DNA from: Sphingomonas kyeonggiensis
GTDB taxonomy: Bacteria > Pseudomonadota > Alphaproteobacteria > Sphingomonadales > Sphingomonadaceae
Assembly (NCBI RefSeq): GCF_030812785.1
Contig: NZ_JAUSTJ010000003.1
Span: forward strand, 806,001 to 870,000
DNA: 64,000 bases
Reading direction: 5' to 3'
Positions within the stretch are counted from its first letter, which is position 1, and each line of letters begins with the position of its first letter. The notes beneath the pieces were generated by a model, which worked only from the letters and a program-made list of their open reading frames with translations, made no database searches and was not told the origin of the DNA. Both the position numbers and the translations under genes were made by a program. This document shows, in pieces, positions 8,609-24,469 of the stretch.

Positions 8609-8623
8609 CGGGAAATATTCCCG
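8609..8623. promoter_or_regulatory. Short palindrome between divergent genes
   Basis: CGGGAA-ATA-TTCCCG is a 6-bp inverted repeat with 3-nt spacer, located 15 nt upstream of the leftward start. It could be an operator for the divergent pair of exported proteins. This is based on symmetry only. Confidence 0.3.
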
Positions 8624-8717
8624 CTGCCAAAGCATTTGGCAAGCGCTTGTCGAATTCCCAAGCTTGAGGCAGGTTCTCGTTACCCGGACGGGATTCGGGT
8701 TACCAAGGGGGACAATC

Positions 8718-9143
8718 ATGAAGTTCACGCGTCTCGCGGCGCTCGCTGCCGTTTCGATTCTGGTGGCATCGCCGTCGCTGGTCTCTGCACAGGACAAGCA
8801 GGACAAGAAGGGGCAGAAGCACTATGTCGTCGTCAACGAGGACGTCGGCGTGCCGGTGTTCGCGACCGACCTTCCGGACCGCCCCTACAAGGTGCTCGGC
8901 GAAGTGAAGGCCGGCGTCCGCAAGGCGACGATCTTCAGCAAGGAAGCGTCGCAGAGCAAGATCTATCGCGAGCTCTGGGAGCGGGCCGAGAAGCTGGGCG
9001 CAGATGCGGTGATCAACGCCAAGTACGGCGATTCGCACGTCAGCGCGTTCAGCTGGGGCAAGACCAACGCCACCGGCACGGCGATCAAGTTCCTGGCGCC
9101 CGGCGAGGCTCCGGCCCCGACTCCGGCGGCCGCCACGAACTAA
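8718..9143 (+). CDS. Small exported protein with a YbjQ-like core
   Basis: A 141-residue protein with a signal peptide cleaved near SLVSAQ, a Lys/Asp-rich linker, and a compact alpha/beta domain: DRPYKVLGEVKAGVRKATIF, then a helix (SKIYRELWERAEKLGADAVI) followed by NAKYGD. The order of strand, helix and LGADAVI recalls YbjQ/heavy-metal-binding family proteins (YDVLGEV...LGANAVVGV), but this match is weak and by eye. The tail is Pro/Ala-rich. The ATG at 8718 follows AAGGGGGA. A strong terminator follows the stop, so it is probably monocistronic. Confidence 0.8.
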   Translation: MKFTRLAALAAVSILVASPSLVSAQDKQDKKGQKHYVVVNEDVGVPVFATDLPDRPYKVLGEVKAGVRKATIFSKEASQSKIYRELWERAEKLGADAVINAKYGDSHVSAFSWGKTNATGTAIKFLAPGEAPAPTPAAATN

Positions 9144-9171
9144 GTACCGCGTCGCTCCGACGCGAGAAACA

Positions 9172-9203
9172 GCCGCCGTCCGGTACGCCGGGCGGCGGTT
9201 TTC
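9172..9203 (+). terminator. Intrinsic terminator after the YbjQ-like gene
   Basis: GCCGCCGTCCGG and CCGGGCGGCGG form an 11-bp G+C-rich stem around a short loop, followed by TTTTCCTTT. It lies about 30 nt past the stop. Confidence 0.85.
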
Positions 9204-9222
9204 CTTTCAGGGAGGGCCACGA

Positions 9223-10869
9223 TCAGGGTTGCCCCGATGGCCGCGCACCGCCGAGCAGGTTCCGCGCGGTCTTCTGTTCGGCGGTGTTCCCGGCGTCGAA
9301 CAGCAGGGGATAGAGCACGCGATAGCCGGTCTCGTTCTGGCCCTGGCGGAGCAGTTCCTCACCGAACTGGAGGCGGGCCGATGCAGCTCCGGGAACGTGC
9401 TGCAGGGCCCGCGCCATGCCGATCATCGCCGATTCAGGCACGCGGGTGCCGGCCAGCGTGAAGCTGCGGAAATAACCGATCGCGGGCAGCGGCGCCTGGC
9501 CATCGAGCGCGATGGCGCGCTGGAAGGTGTCGCGCGCGGCGGCGAGCCCGGCTTCGCGCGTGGCTGGTGGCCCGGCGATCGCGCGATGGGTCAATGCGGC
9601 TCCCTTCCAGGCCAGGGCACGCACATCGTCCGGATCGTCGGCGAGCAGGGCCTCGGCCGTGGCGAGGCAGGCGTCCGGATGGTCGCTACGGCATTCCGCC
9701 TCGGCGAGAAGCAGGCGGGCATCGTTCGATCCGCTCCCCGCCAGGCGGATACGCAAGGCATCCAGCCATTCCGCGTCGTTCACACGCGCCCCGAGCGCGA
9801 CGCGCGCGTCGACCAGCGCGGCGCTTTCGCGCGAAAGGCGCGTGATCAGAGGCTCCTTCACGGGCTCGCTGGGCTTCGCGGTCCGCGCGTACAGCGTCCG
9901 CTTGTTGGCATAGACGAACAGTCTTTGCCGCAGGCCGCCGGTATCGCCGAACGCCTCGGCCGCCTTTGCGAGCGGCACGCCACGCTGGACGGCGGCCATG
10001 TAGCGGGCGAACTGCCTGCTCTCTTCGGGCTTGAGCTTCGAGAACAGGAAGTAATGCGCGATCACCCAGGCGTGATAGGGCGTCCAGAGCATCACGTTGG
10101 AAGGCTTGTCGAGATAGCGTCCGGTCAGCACGTCGTCGGACCGGACCGTTCCATAGGAATAGAGGATCTGGTCGATCTCCTCCGGAATCCGTGCATAGTC
10201 GATCGTGCCGTCGCCGCGCACGTCGGTGGTCGAGAACATCGCCCCGACGCCGTCGATATACCAGCGCGGATAGATGGCGTGGGTGTAGGTCAGCAGGAAA
10301 TGCTGGGCATAGGCGCCGAACAGCACCGATTCCCACCGGCGCACGAACGGGGGTATTTGGGGTTCGCGGCAGGGGACGCCCGCCGCCACTGCCGCCTCGC
10401 AGGCATGATCGGCGGCGATGGCGGTATTGAGGTCGATCAGCTGGTCGGTGCGCGAAACCGCAAGGATCGGGCCGTCTTCGCGCGGATCATAATAACGCTG
10501 CTCGGGGAAATCCTTGAAATAGGGGCCCTCCAGCCAGCGTTGGTTGGCGAGGCCCATATTCTTCTGGAATCGAGGGGACTCGAACAGCACCACCTGCAGC
10601 TTGACCGTGTCGTCACTCGCTTCGCCACGGCGGAAGATACGGGACAGGAGCAGATAGAGGCGATCCAGATCCTTGGTCACGCGGATCAGCTCGGCTTCGC
10701 TGCCGTCGCTGAAGACGATGACGTGATCGCTCTCGGCCCGTTTCCAGTCGCTCTTCTTCCCGGTTTCGCCCTGCACGACGATCGCCTGGCCGCCGTCATC
10801 GGTCTGCGCCGAGGCGGGCAGGGCGGCGAACAGCGACAAGGCGACAGCGAGCCACTGGAAACGCGACAT
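9223..10869 (-). CDS. Exported TPR-like protein with degenerate gluzincin region
   Basis: A 548-residue periplasmic protein with signal peptide ending LPASAQ. The central part has YAQHFLLTYTHAIYPRWYID followed by GVGAMFST, which lines up with the HEYxH...PxWxxEGxAxxFS region of DUF1570/gluzincin-type proteins but lacks the HExxH zinc-binding Glu and second His. The C-terminal 200 residues are helical, TPR-like (ARLLLAEAECRSDHPDACLA, DDVRALAWKGAAL). The whole protein is paralogous to the one at 38.1-39.9 kb, sharing WKRAESDHVIVFSDGSEAEL and YYDPREDG. The ATG at 10869 is preceded by GGGGGAA. Probably a non-catalytic periplasmic factor; exact function unknown. Confidence 0.85.
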   Translation of the reverse strand: MSRFQWLAVALSLFAALPASAQTDDGGQAIVVQGETGKKSDWKRAESDHVIVFSDGSEAELIRVTKDLDRLYLLLSRIFRRGEASDDTVKLQVVLFESPRFQKNMGLANQRWLEGPYFKDFPEQRYYDPREDGPILAVSRTDQLIDLNTAIAADHACEAAVAAGVPCREPQIPPFVRRWESVLFGAYAQHFLLTYTHAIYPRWYIDGVGAMFSTTDVRGDGTIDYARIPEEIDQILYSYGTVRSDDVLTGRYLDKPSNVMLWTPYHAWVIAHYFLFSKLKPEESRQFARYMAAVQRGVPLAKAAEAFGDTGGLRQRLFVYANKRTLYARTAKPSEPVKEPLITRLSRESAALVDARVALGARVNDAEWLDALRIRLAGSGSNDARLLLAEAECRSDHPDACLATAEALLADDPDDVRALAWKGAALTHRAIAGPPATREAGLAAARDTFQRAIALDGQAPLPAIGYFRSFTLAGTRVPESAMIGMARALQHVPGAASARLQFGEELLRQGQNETGYRVLYPLLFDAGNTAEQKTARNLLGGARPSGQP

Positions 10870-10960
10870 CGAAGTTCCCCCAGCAATTCCAGCAGAGTTT
10901 TGGGGGCGGATAGTTGAACACGCGCTGAGCGAAACGAAAATTCGCGCCGATCCGGCGAGG

Positions 10961-11392
10961 TCAGTCCTTGCAGACCTGCACCAGCGCCATGCGCATCGGC
11001 TCGCCGCCAAAGCCGGGGAAAACCTGGTTCTCCACCGTGATGTTGCGGCACGGCTTGCCCTGCTTGTTTAGGATCGCCTTTCTGCTCGTGTGCGCAGGTG
11101 CGGGGGCAGGGGCGGCGGCCCTCGGTGCCGCGACCCGAGTGGCGGGGCAGTCGCCCTGGACGACGAGCTGGCGGTAGCTCGCCTCTTCTTGCGACTTCGC
11201 CCAGGCATTGGCAGCTGCCTTGCCCTGGCGCTTGTAGCGCGCGGTATAGCCGTCGATCAGCCGGCGCTTCTCGGGCTCGGGCAGTGAATCGATCGAGCAG
11301 CGCCCGGCCTTTTGCGCGGTGGGGACGGGGCTAGCTTCGGCGATCGGGACGGGCGCCAGCAGAAGCAACGCGGTGGGGAGGAGTCGCAGCAA
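10961..11392 (-). CDS. Small exported cysteine-containing protein
   Basis: About 143 residues, starting at a TTG at 11392 with GGAGAG 5 nt upstream, giving the signal peptide MLRLLPTALLLLAPVPIAEA. Longer in-frame starts (11449 ATG, 11503) would put a charged non-hydrophobic leader in front and are less likely. The mature part has a helical segment with Lys/Arg (KRRLIDGYTARYKRQGKAAA), a Pro/Ala linker, and a C-terminal domain with Cys in GKPCRNITVENQVFPGFGGE and the terminal VQVCKD, probably disulfide-linked. No family is recognised. It lies upstream of the 548-residue gene on the same strand, 91 nt away. Confidence 0.6.
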   Translation of the reverse strand: MLRLLPTALLLLAPVPIAEASPVPTAQKAGRCSIDSLPEPEKRRLIDGYTARYKRQGKAAANAWAKSQEEASYRQLVVQGDCPATRVAAPRAAAPAPAPAHTSRKAILNKQGKPCRNITVENQVFPGFGGEPMRMALVQVCKD

Positions 11393-11501
11393 GATTCTCT
11401 CCAGCAATGCCGCCACCCCGCGTGCATTCTCGCCGGAGCCCCGTGACATTGGCAATCGCGCTGTTCCCGGGCGAGCGCGCAAACCGCTCGACCTGCCGCC
11501 C

Positions 11502-11541
11502 AAAAGAAAACCGCCGCCCGGTTGCCCGGACGGCGGCGTTT
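11502..11541 (-). terminator. Intrinsic terminator of rpoBC
   Basis: On the minus strand a long G+C-rich stem (CGCCGCCGTCCGGG / CCGGGCGGCGG) is followed by TTTTCTTTTG. It lies about 35 nt past the rpoC stop. The same TTTTCTTTTG tail ends the rplL and rplA transcripts. Confidence 0.9.
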
Positions 11542-11575
11542 CTTGTCAGCGCGAAGAACGGCTGAACTCAGGCGA

Positions 11576-15865
<4,290 letters not shown>

Positions 15866-15948
15866 TTTCTAGTCCCTCTGGAGGGTCAAATTCTTCTGGG
15901 CGGGGAGGGGATGGCCCCTGTCTTCGGGAGACAGGGGCCGAAGGTTCC

Positions 15949-20106
<4,158 letters not shown>

Positions 20107-20300
20107 GGGTGTTTTTGCCTCGTCAGCCGTAATTTCGGTGCCCCTGTCCGGGGCCGGGACGTGCGGAAAGACGCAGAAAAAGCCGCGCGACTCCCATTTC
20201 GGGTTTCGGCAGCTTTCAGCGTCTTATGAGACCACGATTCCAATTCGACCGATGCGCTGCGCGACGACGCATCATTTCCCGAAACCGTGGTGAAGTGCGG

Positions 20301-20329
20301 GATATAGGGGCTGTGTTGGATTCTGTCAA
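20301..20329 (-). promoter_or_regulatory. Sigma-70 promoter of rpoBC
   Basis: On the minus strand TTGACA (20329-20324), a 17-nt spacer and TATATC (20306-20301) form a near-consensus housekeeping promoter. Transcription should start near 20294, giving a leader of roughly 190 nt before the rpoB ATG. This supports rpoBC being transcribed independently of rplJL. Confidence 0.85.
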
Positions 20330-20384
20330 AGGGTCGGAGCGCGACAAGATTCGCGCAGTTCCGCAAGCACCTGGAAAACGTTTC

Positions 20385-20413
20385 GCATTGCAACGAAAAT
20401 GATGCTGCAATGC
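20385..20413. promoter_or_regulatory. Interrupted palindrome, candidate operator
   Basis: GCATTGCA and TGCAATGC are perfect 8-bp complements separated by 13 nt, lying between the divergent rpoB promoter and the TonB receptor start. It could bind a dimeric regulator of the receptor. Evidence is symmetry and position only. Confidence 0.4.
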
Positions 20414-20480
20414 AGCGTAAGCGTAACATTCCCCCGTCACTGGCCTCCAGCTGAGTTAACAAAGAAGGGGGTTGGTTTCC

Positions 20481-22787
20481 ATGGCTAACAAGATGAAATT
20501 GCTCGCGGTGCTGCTGGCATCGACGGCAACGGGCGTGGCGCACGCTCAGCAGGAGCAAACCAAGCCGGAGGCATCTCAGGAGGCAGCGGGCGGCAACGAG
20601 ATCGTCGTCACCGCGCAGAAGATCGAGCAGCGCGCGATCGACGTGCCGATCACCATCTCGGCGCTCACCGAAGCGCGGATGAACGAGCTCGGCGTCTCCG
20701 ACCTCGACGAGCTGTCGGCCTATGTGCCCGGCCTCAATATCCAGGAGCAGAGCGCCAACAATCCCGGCATCGTCATCCGCGGCATCACTTCGGACAGCGG
20801 CTCGGCGCAGCAGGCGGCGCGCGTCACCCTCTATTACAACGGCATCGACATCTCGCGGTCGCGCGGCGCCTATCAGGCGGTCTATGACCTCGACCGTGTC
20901 GAAGTGATCAAAGGACCGCAGGCGACCCTGTTCGGCACGGCATCGGCGGTGGGCGCGATCAGCATGATCTCGGCCCGGCCCCGCGCGGGCTTCTCCGGCG
21001 AGCTGTATGGCGGCATCGGCAATTACGACCAGAAGCAACTGGGCGGCCATCTGAATCTGGGTTCGGACGTGATCGCCGGCCGCGTCGCCTTCGAATGGAA
21101 GAAGCGCGATGGCTATGTCCACAATCTCTCGACCACCCAGGGCGATCTCTATGCCCAGAACCAGCTCGGCGTTCGCGCCGCGCTGCGCTTCACGCCGAGC
21201 GATGCGCTGACCGTGGATCTGATCGGCACCTATGACCGGCAGCGCAACAGCGGCACGCCGTTCATCTCGAAGCTCTATCCGACCGCAAGCGGCCCGGGCA
21301 ATCCGTTCGGCGATGCCAACCTGTCGGGCTCGCCGGTTTCGAAGGCCGCGCTCGGCGCCGACAAGCTGGGGCTGAACCGCAACGTCTATGACGGCAACCT
21401 GACGATCAGCTATGATTTCGCCGATGGCTGGAACTTTACCAGCGTCAACGGCTATCGCAGCTTCGACTCGCTCGAAATCTTCGACGCCGACGGTTCCGCA
21501 GCCTGGTACCTTGAATTCGCCGAAGGCGCCTATGGCTCGCAGATCAGCCATGAATCGCGCTTCGCCTATAGCGACGATCATTTCCGCACGAGCTTCGGCT
21601 GGAACGTCTTCCACGAGAACAACCGCCAGGAAGTGCCGTTCTCGACCGAGGAGGGCATCTATCTCCAGTGCGCCGCCAATGTGATCAAGGGCCTGGGCTG
21701 CATCGCGCCCAACGGCACCGTCACGGCCGCGCAGGCGACCGGCCTGCTCACCGGCGGCAAGGCGACCGCCATTCCCTATCGCTCGATCTTCACCAACAAG
21801 GGCATCAACGACAGCTATTCGATGTTCGGCGAAGTGACCTGGACGCCCACCCCGCGACTGGAGCTGACCGCCGGCATCCGTGCCCTGATCGAGCAGCGCA
21901 AGTCGGGCTATTATGCGGTGGCGCCGAAGTCGGTGCTTTCCGGCGCCGCGCTGATCCCGGGCCAGGTGACGACCAACGGCACGATCTGGTCGCAGGACAG
22001 CTTCCAGGCCTTCCTGCCGCGCTTCAACATCCTCTATCGCCTGAGCGACGGGCTGAACCTGTACGGCACCGTTTCGAAGGGTCGCCGCTCGCCTACGGTC
22101 AACCAGGGTGCCGGCACCACCTCGCTGATTCCGGAGGAGACGGTCTGGAACTATGAGGGCGGCATCAAGGCGTCGAAGGGCATCGTCTCGGGCTCGCTCG
22201 GCGTCTATTACCAGAAGTACAAGAACTTCCAGGTCTCGCGCGTGGTCACGGATGCGAACGACCCATCGGGTCGCCCGGTCGGGTCGAGCGTCACGGAAAG
22301 CGCCGGCAGCGCGAGCAATCTCGGCGTCGAGGCCGAGCTGCTGGTGCGTCCGGTGTCGTGGTTCAGCATGTTCGGCAACATCGGCTATATCGATGGCGGC
22401 ATCGACAAGACCAAGGCGAACGGCGTCTATGCCGGCAACAAGTTCCGCCTCCAGCCCGAGGTCCAGGCGGCGGCCGGCTTCACGGTGGATGCGCAGCTTG
22501 GTGATGGCATCCGCTTCTTCGCAACGCCGAGCGTGACCTATCGCAGCAAGATCTATTTCGAAGTGCCGAACAAGGAAGCGATCTCGCAGGAAGGCGTGGT
22601 GCTGGTGAACGCCAAGGCGGGCGTCAGCTTCGCCGAGCGGCGCTACGAGATCGCCGCCTATGTCCGCAACGCGACGAACAAGCGCTATCTGCTCGATGCC
22701 GGCAACACCGGCGGCGGCTTCGGCAATCCTACCTTCATCCCTGCCGAACCGCGCTTCTATGGCGTGCAGCTGACCGGACGCTTCTAA
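20481..22787 (+). CDS. TonB-dependent outer-membrane receptor
   Basis: A 768-residue receptor with signal peptide ending GVAHAQ, TonB-box-like EIVVTAQKIEQRAIDVPITI, and a plug with GIVIRGITSDSG and VYDLDRVEVIKGPQATLFG followed by AVGAISM, the hallmark plug motif of the large sphingomonad receptor families. The barrel ends YGVQLTGRF. The N-terminal pattern (RAIDVPITISALT) is typical of receptors often found near aromatic or plant-compound catabolism, but that does not fix a ligand. The ATG at 20481 follows AAGAAGGGGG; an in-frame TTG 9 nt upstream is less likely. It is divergent from rpoB. Confidence 0.94.
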   Translation: MANKMKLLAVLLASTATGVAHAQQEQTKPEASQEAAGGNEIVVTAQKIEQRAIDVPITISALTEARMNELGVSDLDELSAYVPGLNIQEQSANNPGIVIRGITSDSGSAQQAARVTLYYNGIDISRSRGAYQAVYDLDRVEVIKGPQATLFGTASAVGAISMISARPRAGFSGELYGGIGNYDQKQLGGHLNLGSDVIAGRVAFEWKKRDGYVHNLSTTQGDLYAQNQLGVRAALRFTPSDALTVDLIGTYDRQRNSGTPFISKLYPTASGPGNPFGDANLSGSPVSKAALGADKLGLNRNVYDGNLTISYDFADGWNFTSVNGYRSFDSLEIFDADGSAAWYLEFAEGAYGSQISHESRFAYSDDHFRTSFGWNVFHENNRQEVPFSTEEGIYLQCAANVIKGLGCIAPNGTVTAAQATGLLTGGKATAIPYRSIFTNKGINDSYSMFGEVTWTPTPRLELTAGIRALIEQRKSGYYAVAPKSVLSGAALIPGQVTTNGTIWSQDSFQAFLPRFNILYRLSDGLNLYGTVSKGRRSPTVNQGAGTTSLIPEETVWNYEGGIKASKGIVSGSLGVYYQKYKNFQVSRVVTDANDPSGRPVGSSVTESAGSASNLGVEAELLVRPVSWFSMFGNIGYIDGGIDKTKANGVYAGNKFRLQPEVQAAAGFTVDAQLGDGIRFFATPSVTYRSKIYFEVPNKEAISQEGVVLVNAKAGVSFAERRYEIAAYVRNATNKRYLLDAGNTGGGFGNPTFIPAEPRFYGVQLTGRF

Positions 22788-22803
22788 GCATCCGTCCATT
22801 CGC

Positions 22804-22842
22804 CTGGCGGAGGGGTGGGGCGCGGCCCCATTTCTCCGCCAG
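22804..22842 (+). repeat. Long stem-loop after the TonB receptor
   Basis: CTGGCGGAG and CTCCGCCAG (9 bp) enclose a second stem GTGGGGC-gcg-GCCCCAT. It starts 17 nt past the receptor stop and probably ends or stabilises its mRNA. No T-run follows, so it is not called as an intrinsic terminator. Confidence 0.6.
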
Positions 22843-23035
22843 CGCAAACCTCCTGCGAGCAGATCGGGGCGGAACCTTTTGCCTGCCCGTAAGTGCTGCG
22901 TGAATCTGCAATTAACCGCAGATGAACGCGGTTGTTCGTCGTTCATGACGCGCAGTTCACCGCAGTTTCGAGCCTCCTTCGCGACGGAATCCGGGTTCCA
23001 TTCATTGAACCTGCGACATGAAGGAGAGACTTGTA

Positions 23036-24355
23036 ATGCGTACCACCCGTGCCGCGCTGTTTCTCGGCGCCGCTTTCCTTGTTCTGCCCGCCCGGGCGCA
23101 GGACACCCCCCAGCAGGTTACCCCGCCGCCGATCATGACGACTCCGGCACCTGCGCCCGCTCCCCAGCCGCAGGTGGTGATCCAGCCCTCCGCCCCGGTG
23201 GTCCAGTCGGTCCCCTCGGTCGAGGAGCAGCAGCGCGGCGCCGCCGCGGCGGATGCGCCGGCTCCGGCCGAGCGCCGCGCCACCGCGACCCGCACCACGA
23301 CGACGCGGACCACGACCACCCGCGCGGCGCCGGCTCCCGCTCCCGCACGCCAGGCCGCTCCGGCGCCTGCCGCCGAGACGCCGACAGCCCCGCCGTCGCC
23401 GCCGATCGATCCGTCGGCCGTGCCCGCGCCGCTGCCGCCCCAGGCCGAGACCGCGCCGGCTCCGGCGCCCGACGCCGCAGCGCCGGTAGCGTCCGACACC
23501 ACCACGACCCAGACCAGCAGCACCGCTATCGCCTGGCCATGGCTGATCGGCGGCCTCGCGCTGCTGGGGCTGGGCATCATCGCGTTCCTGTTCACGCGCC
23601 GCCGCCGCAATGACGAGGTGGTGACCACCGAGACTGCCTATGTCGAGCCGGCCTATGTCGCGCCCGTCGCCGCCGCACCGGTGGTGGTCGAGCCTGTCGC
23701 CGCACCCGACGCCGCCGTCATCGCCGAGGTGCCGCCCGCCGACGAGCGGATCGTCCGCCGAGAGCCCAGCCCGGCGATCGTCCCCGAAGTCGCCGCTGCC
23801 GAGCAGGTCGAGGAGGCCGAGATCGCCGATGCCAGCAAGGACGACCTTGCGGGTGTCGCAGATGCCGCCGCGCCGGTTTCGCACCGTCCGTGGATCGAGC
23901 TCGGCCTGCGCCCGGTGAGCGCCGGCACTACCGAGGAAGAGGCGATGGTCGATTTCGAGCTGACCGTCGGCAATTCGGGCGACACCCAGGCGCGCAACGT
24001 CCGCATCTCGAGCTTCATGCTCGCCGATGAGGCCGAGAGCACCGAGATGGAGCGCATGCTCACCGAGCGCCGCGCCGACACCATCGTCCCGCCGGTCTCG
24101 ATCGAGCCGGGCGACGGCACCCGCGTCGATGCCCATCTCGCGGTGCCCAAGGGTGACCTGGGCCGAGTGTTCAACCCCGTGGTCGTCGCCGAGGCGCGCT
24201 ACACCCTGCCAGACGGTAGCGAGGCGCGCACCGCCGCGGCGTTCAGGATCGGCCGCCCGGCCTTTGAAGGCGGGATCGGCGCGATCGGTGCCTCGCGCCC
24301 CCATGTGACCGACGATCTCGCCGCCGAACTCTACGGCCAGCCCGAGCACGTCTGA
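23036..24355 (+). CDS. Pro/Ala/Thr-rich membrane-anchored protein (paralogue A)
   Basis: A 439-residue protein with signal peptide ending LPARAQ, a long low-complexity Pro/Ala/Thr region (about 23-163, including an RTTTTRTTTTR repeat), one transmembrane segment (about 166-187, AWPWLIGGLALLGLGIIAFL) followed by RRRR, then a cytoplasmic part with a Pro/Ala/Glu linker and a C-terminal beta domain (about 276-410, with MVDFELTVGNSGDTQARNVR). Topology is therefore periplasmic low-complexity arm, membrane, cytoplasmic beta domain. The order signal-Pro-rich-TM-Arg also resembles sortase-like or glycine-CTERM sorting signals but is internal here. A paralogue lies at 32.5-33.6 kb. The ATG at 23036 follows GGAGAG. 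Function unknown. Confidence 0.85.
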   Translation: MRTTRAALFLGAAFLVLPARAQDTPQQVTPPPIMTTPAPAPAPQPQVVIQPSAPVVQSVPSVEEQQRGAAAADAPAPAERRATATRTTTTRTTTTRAAPAPAPARQAAPAPAAETPTAPPSPPIDPSAVPAPLPPQAETAPAPAPDAAAPVASDTTTTQTSSTAIAWPWLIGGLALLGLGIIAFLFTRRRRNDEVVTTETAYVEPAYVAPVAAAPVVVEPVAAPDAAVIAEVPPADERIVRREPSPAIVPEVAAAEQVEEAEIADASKDDLAGVADAAAPVSHRPWIELGLRPVSAGTTEEEAMVDFELTVGNSGDTQARNVRISSFMLADEAESTEMERMLTERRADTIVPPVSIEPGDGTRVDAHLAVPKGDLGRVFNPVVVAEARYTLPDGSEARTAAAFRIGRPAFEGGIGAIGASRPHVTDDLAAELYGQPEHV

Positions 24356-24378
24356 TCCCTGACATATCGGGGACACAG

Positions 24379-24417
24379 GAGCCCGCTTCTTCCGAAAGGG
24401 AGGAGCGGGCTCTTTCC
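24379..24417 (+). terminator. Intrinsic terminator after paralogue A
   Basis: GAGCCCGCT pairs with AGCGGGCTC around an inner loop containing CCGAAAGG, followed by TTTCCTT. It separates the membrane protein from the ester hydrolase gene. Confidence 0.8.
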
Positions 24418-24469
24418 TTGCGGATGGATTTGGGCCTATCGAACGCCATCCTGAGGGAGATACTATCAC

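Larger units (their letters stand above)
20107..20480. promoter_or_regulatory. Divergent control region between rpoB and a TonB receptor
   Basis: These 374 nt hold the rpoBC promoter (20301-20329), its untranslated leader (about 20107-20294), and a symmetrical element at 20385-20413. The leader contains a CGGCTTTTT-type run near 20181-20190 on the minus strand that might pause polymerase, but I see no clean terminator stem. The receptor promoter must lie within 20414-20470, and I could not pick its hexamers confidently. Confidence 0.6.
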
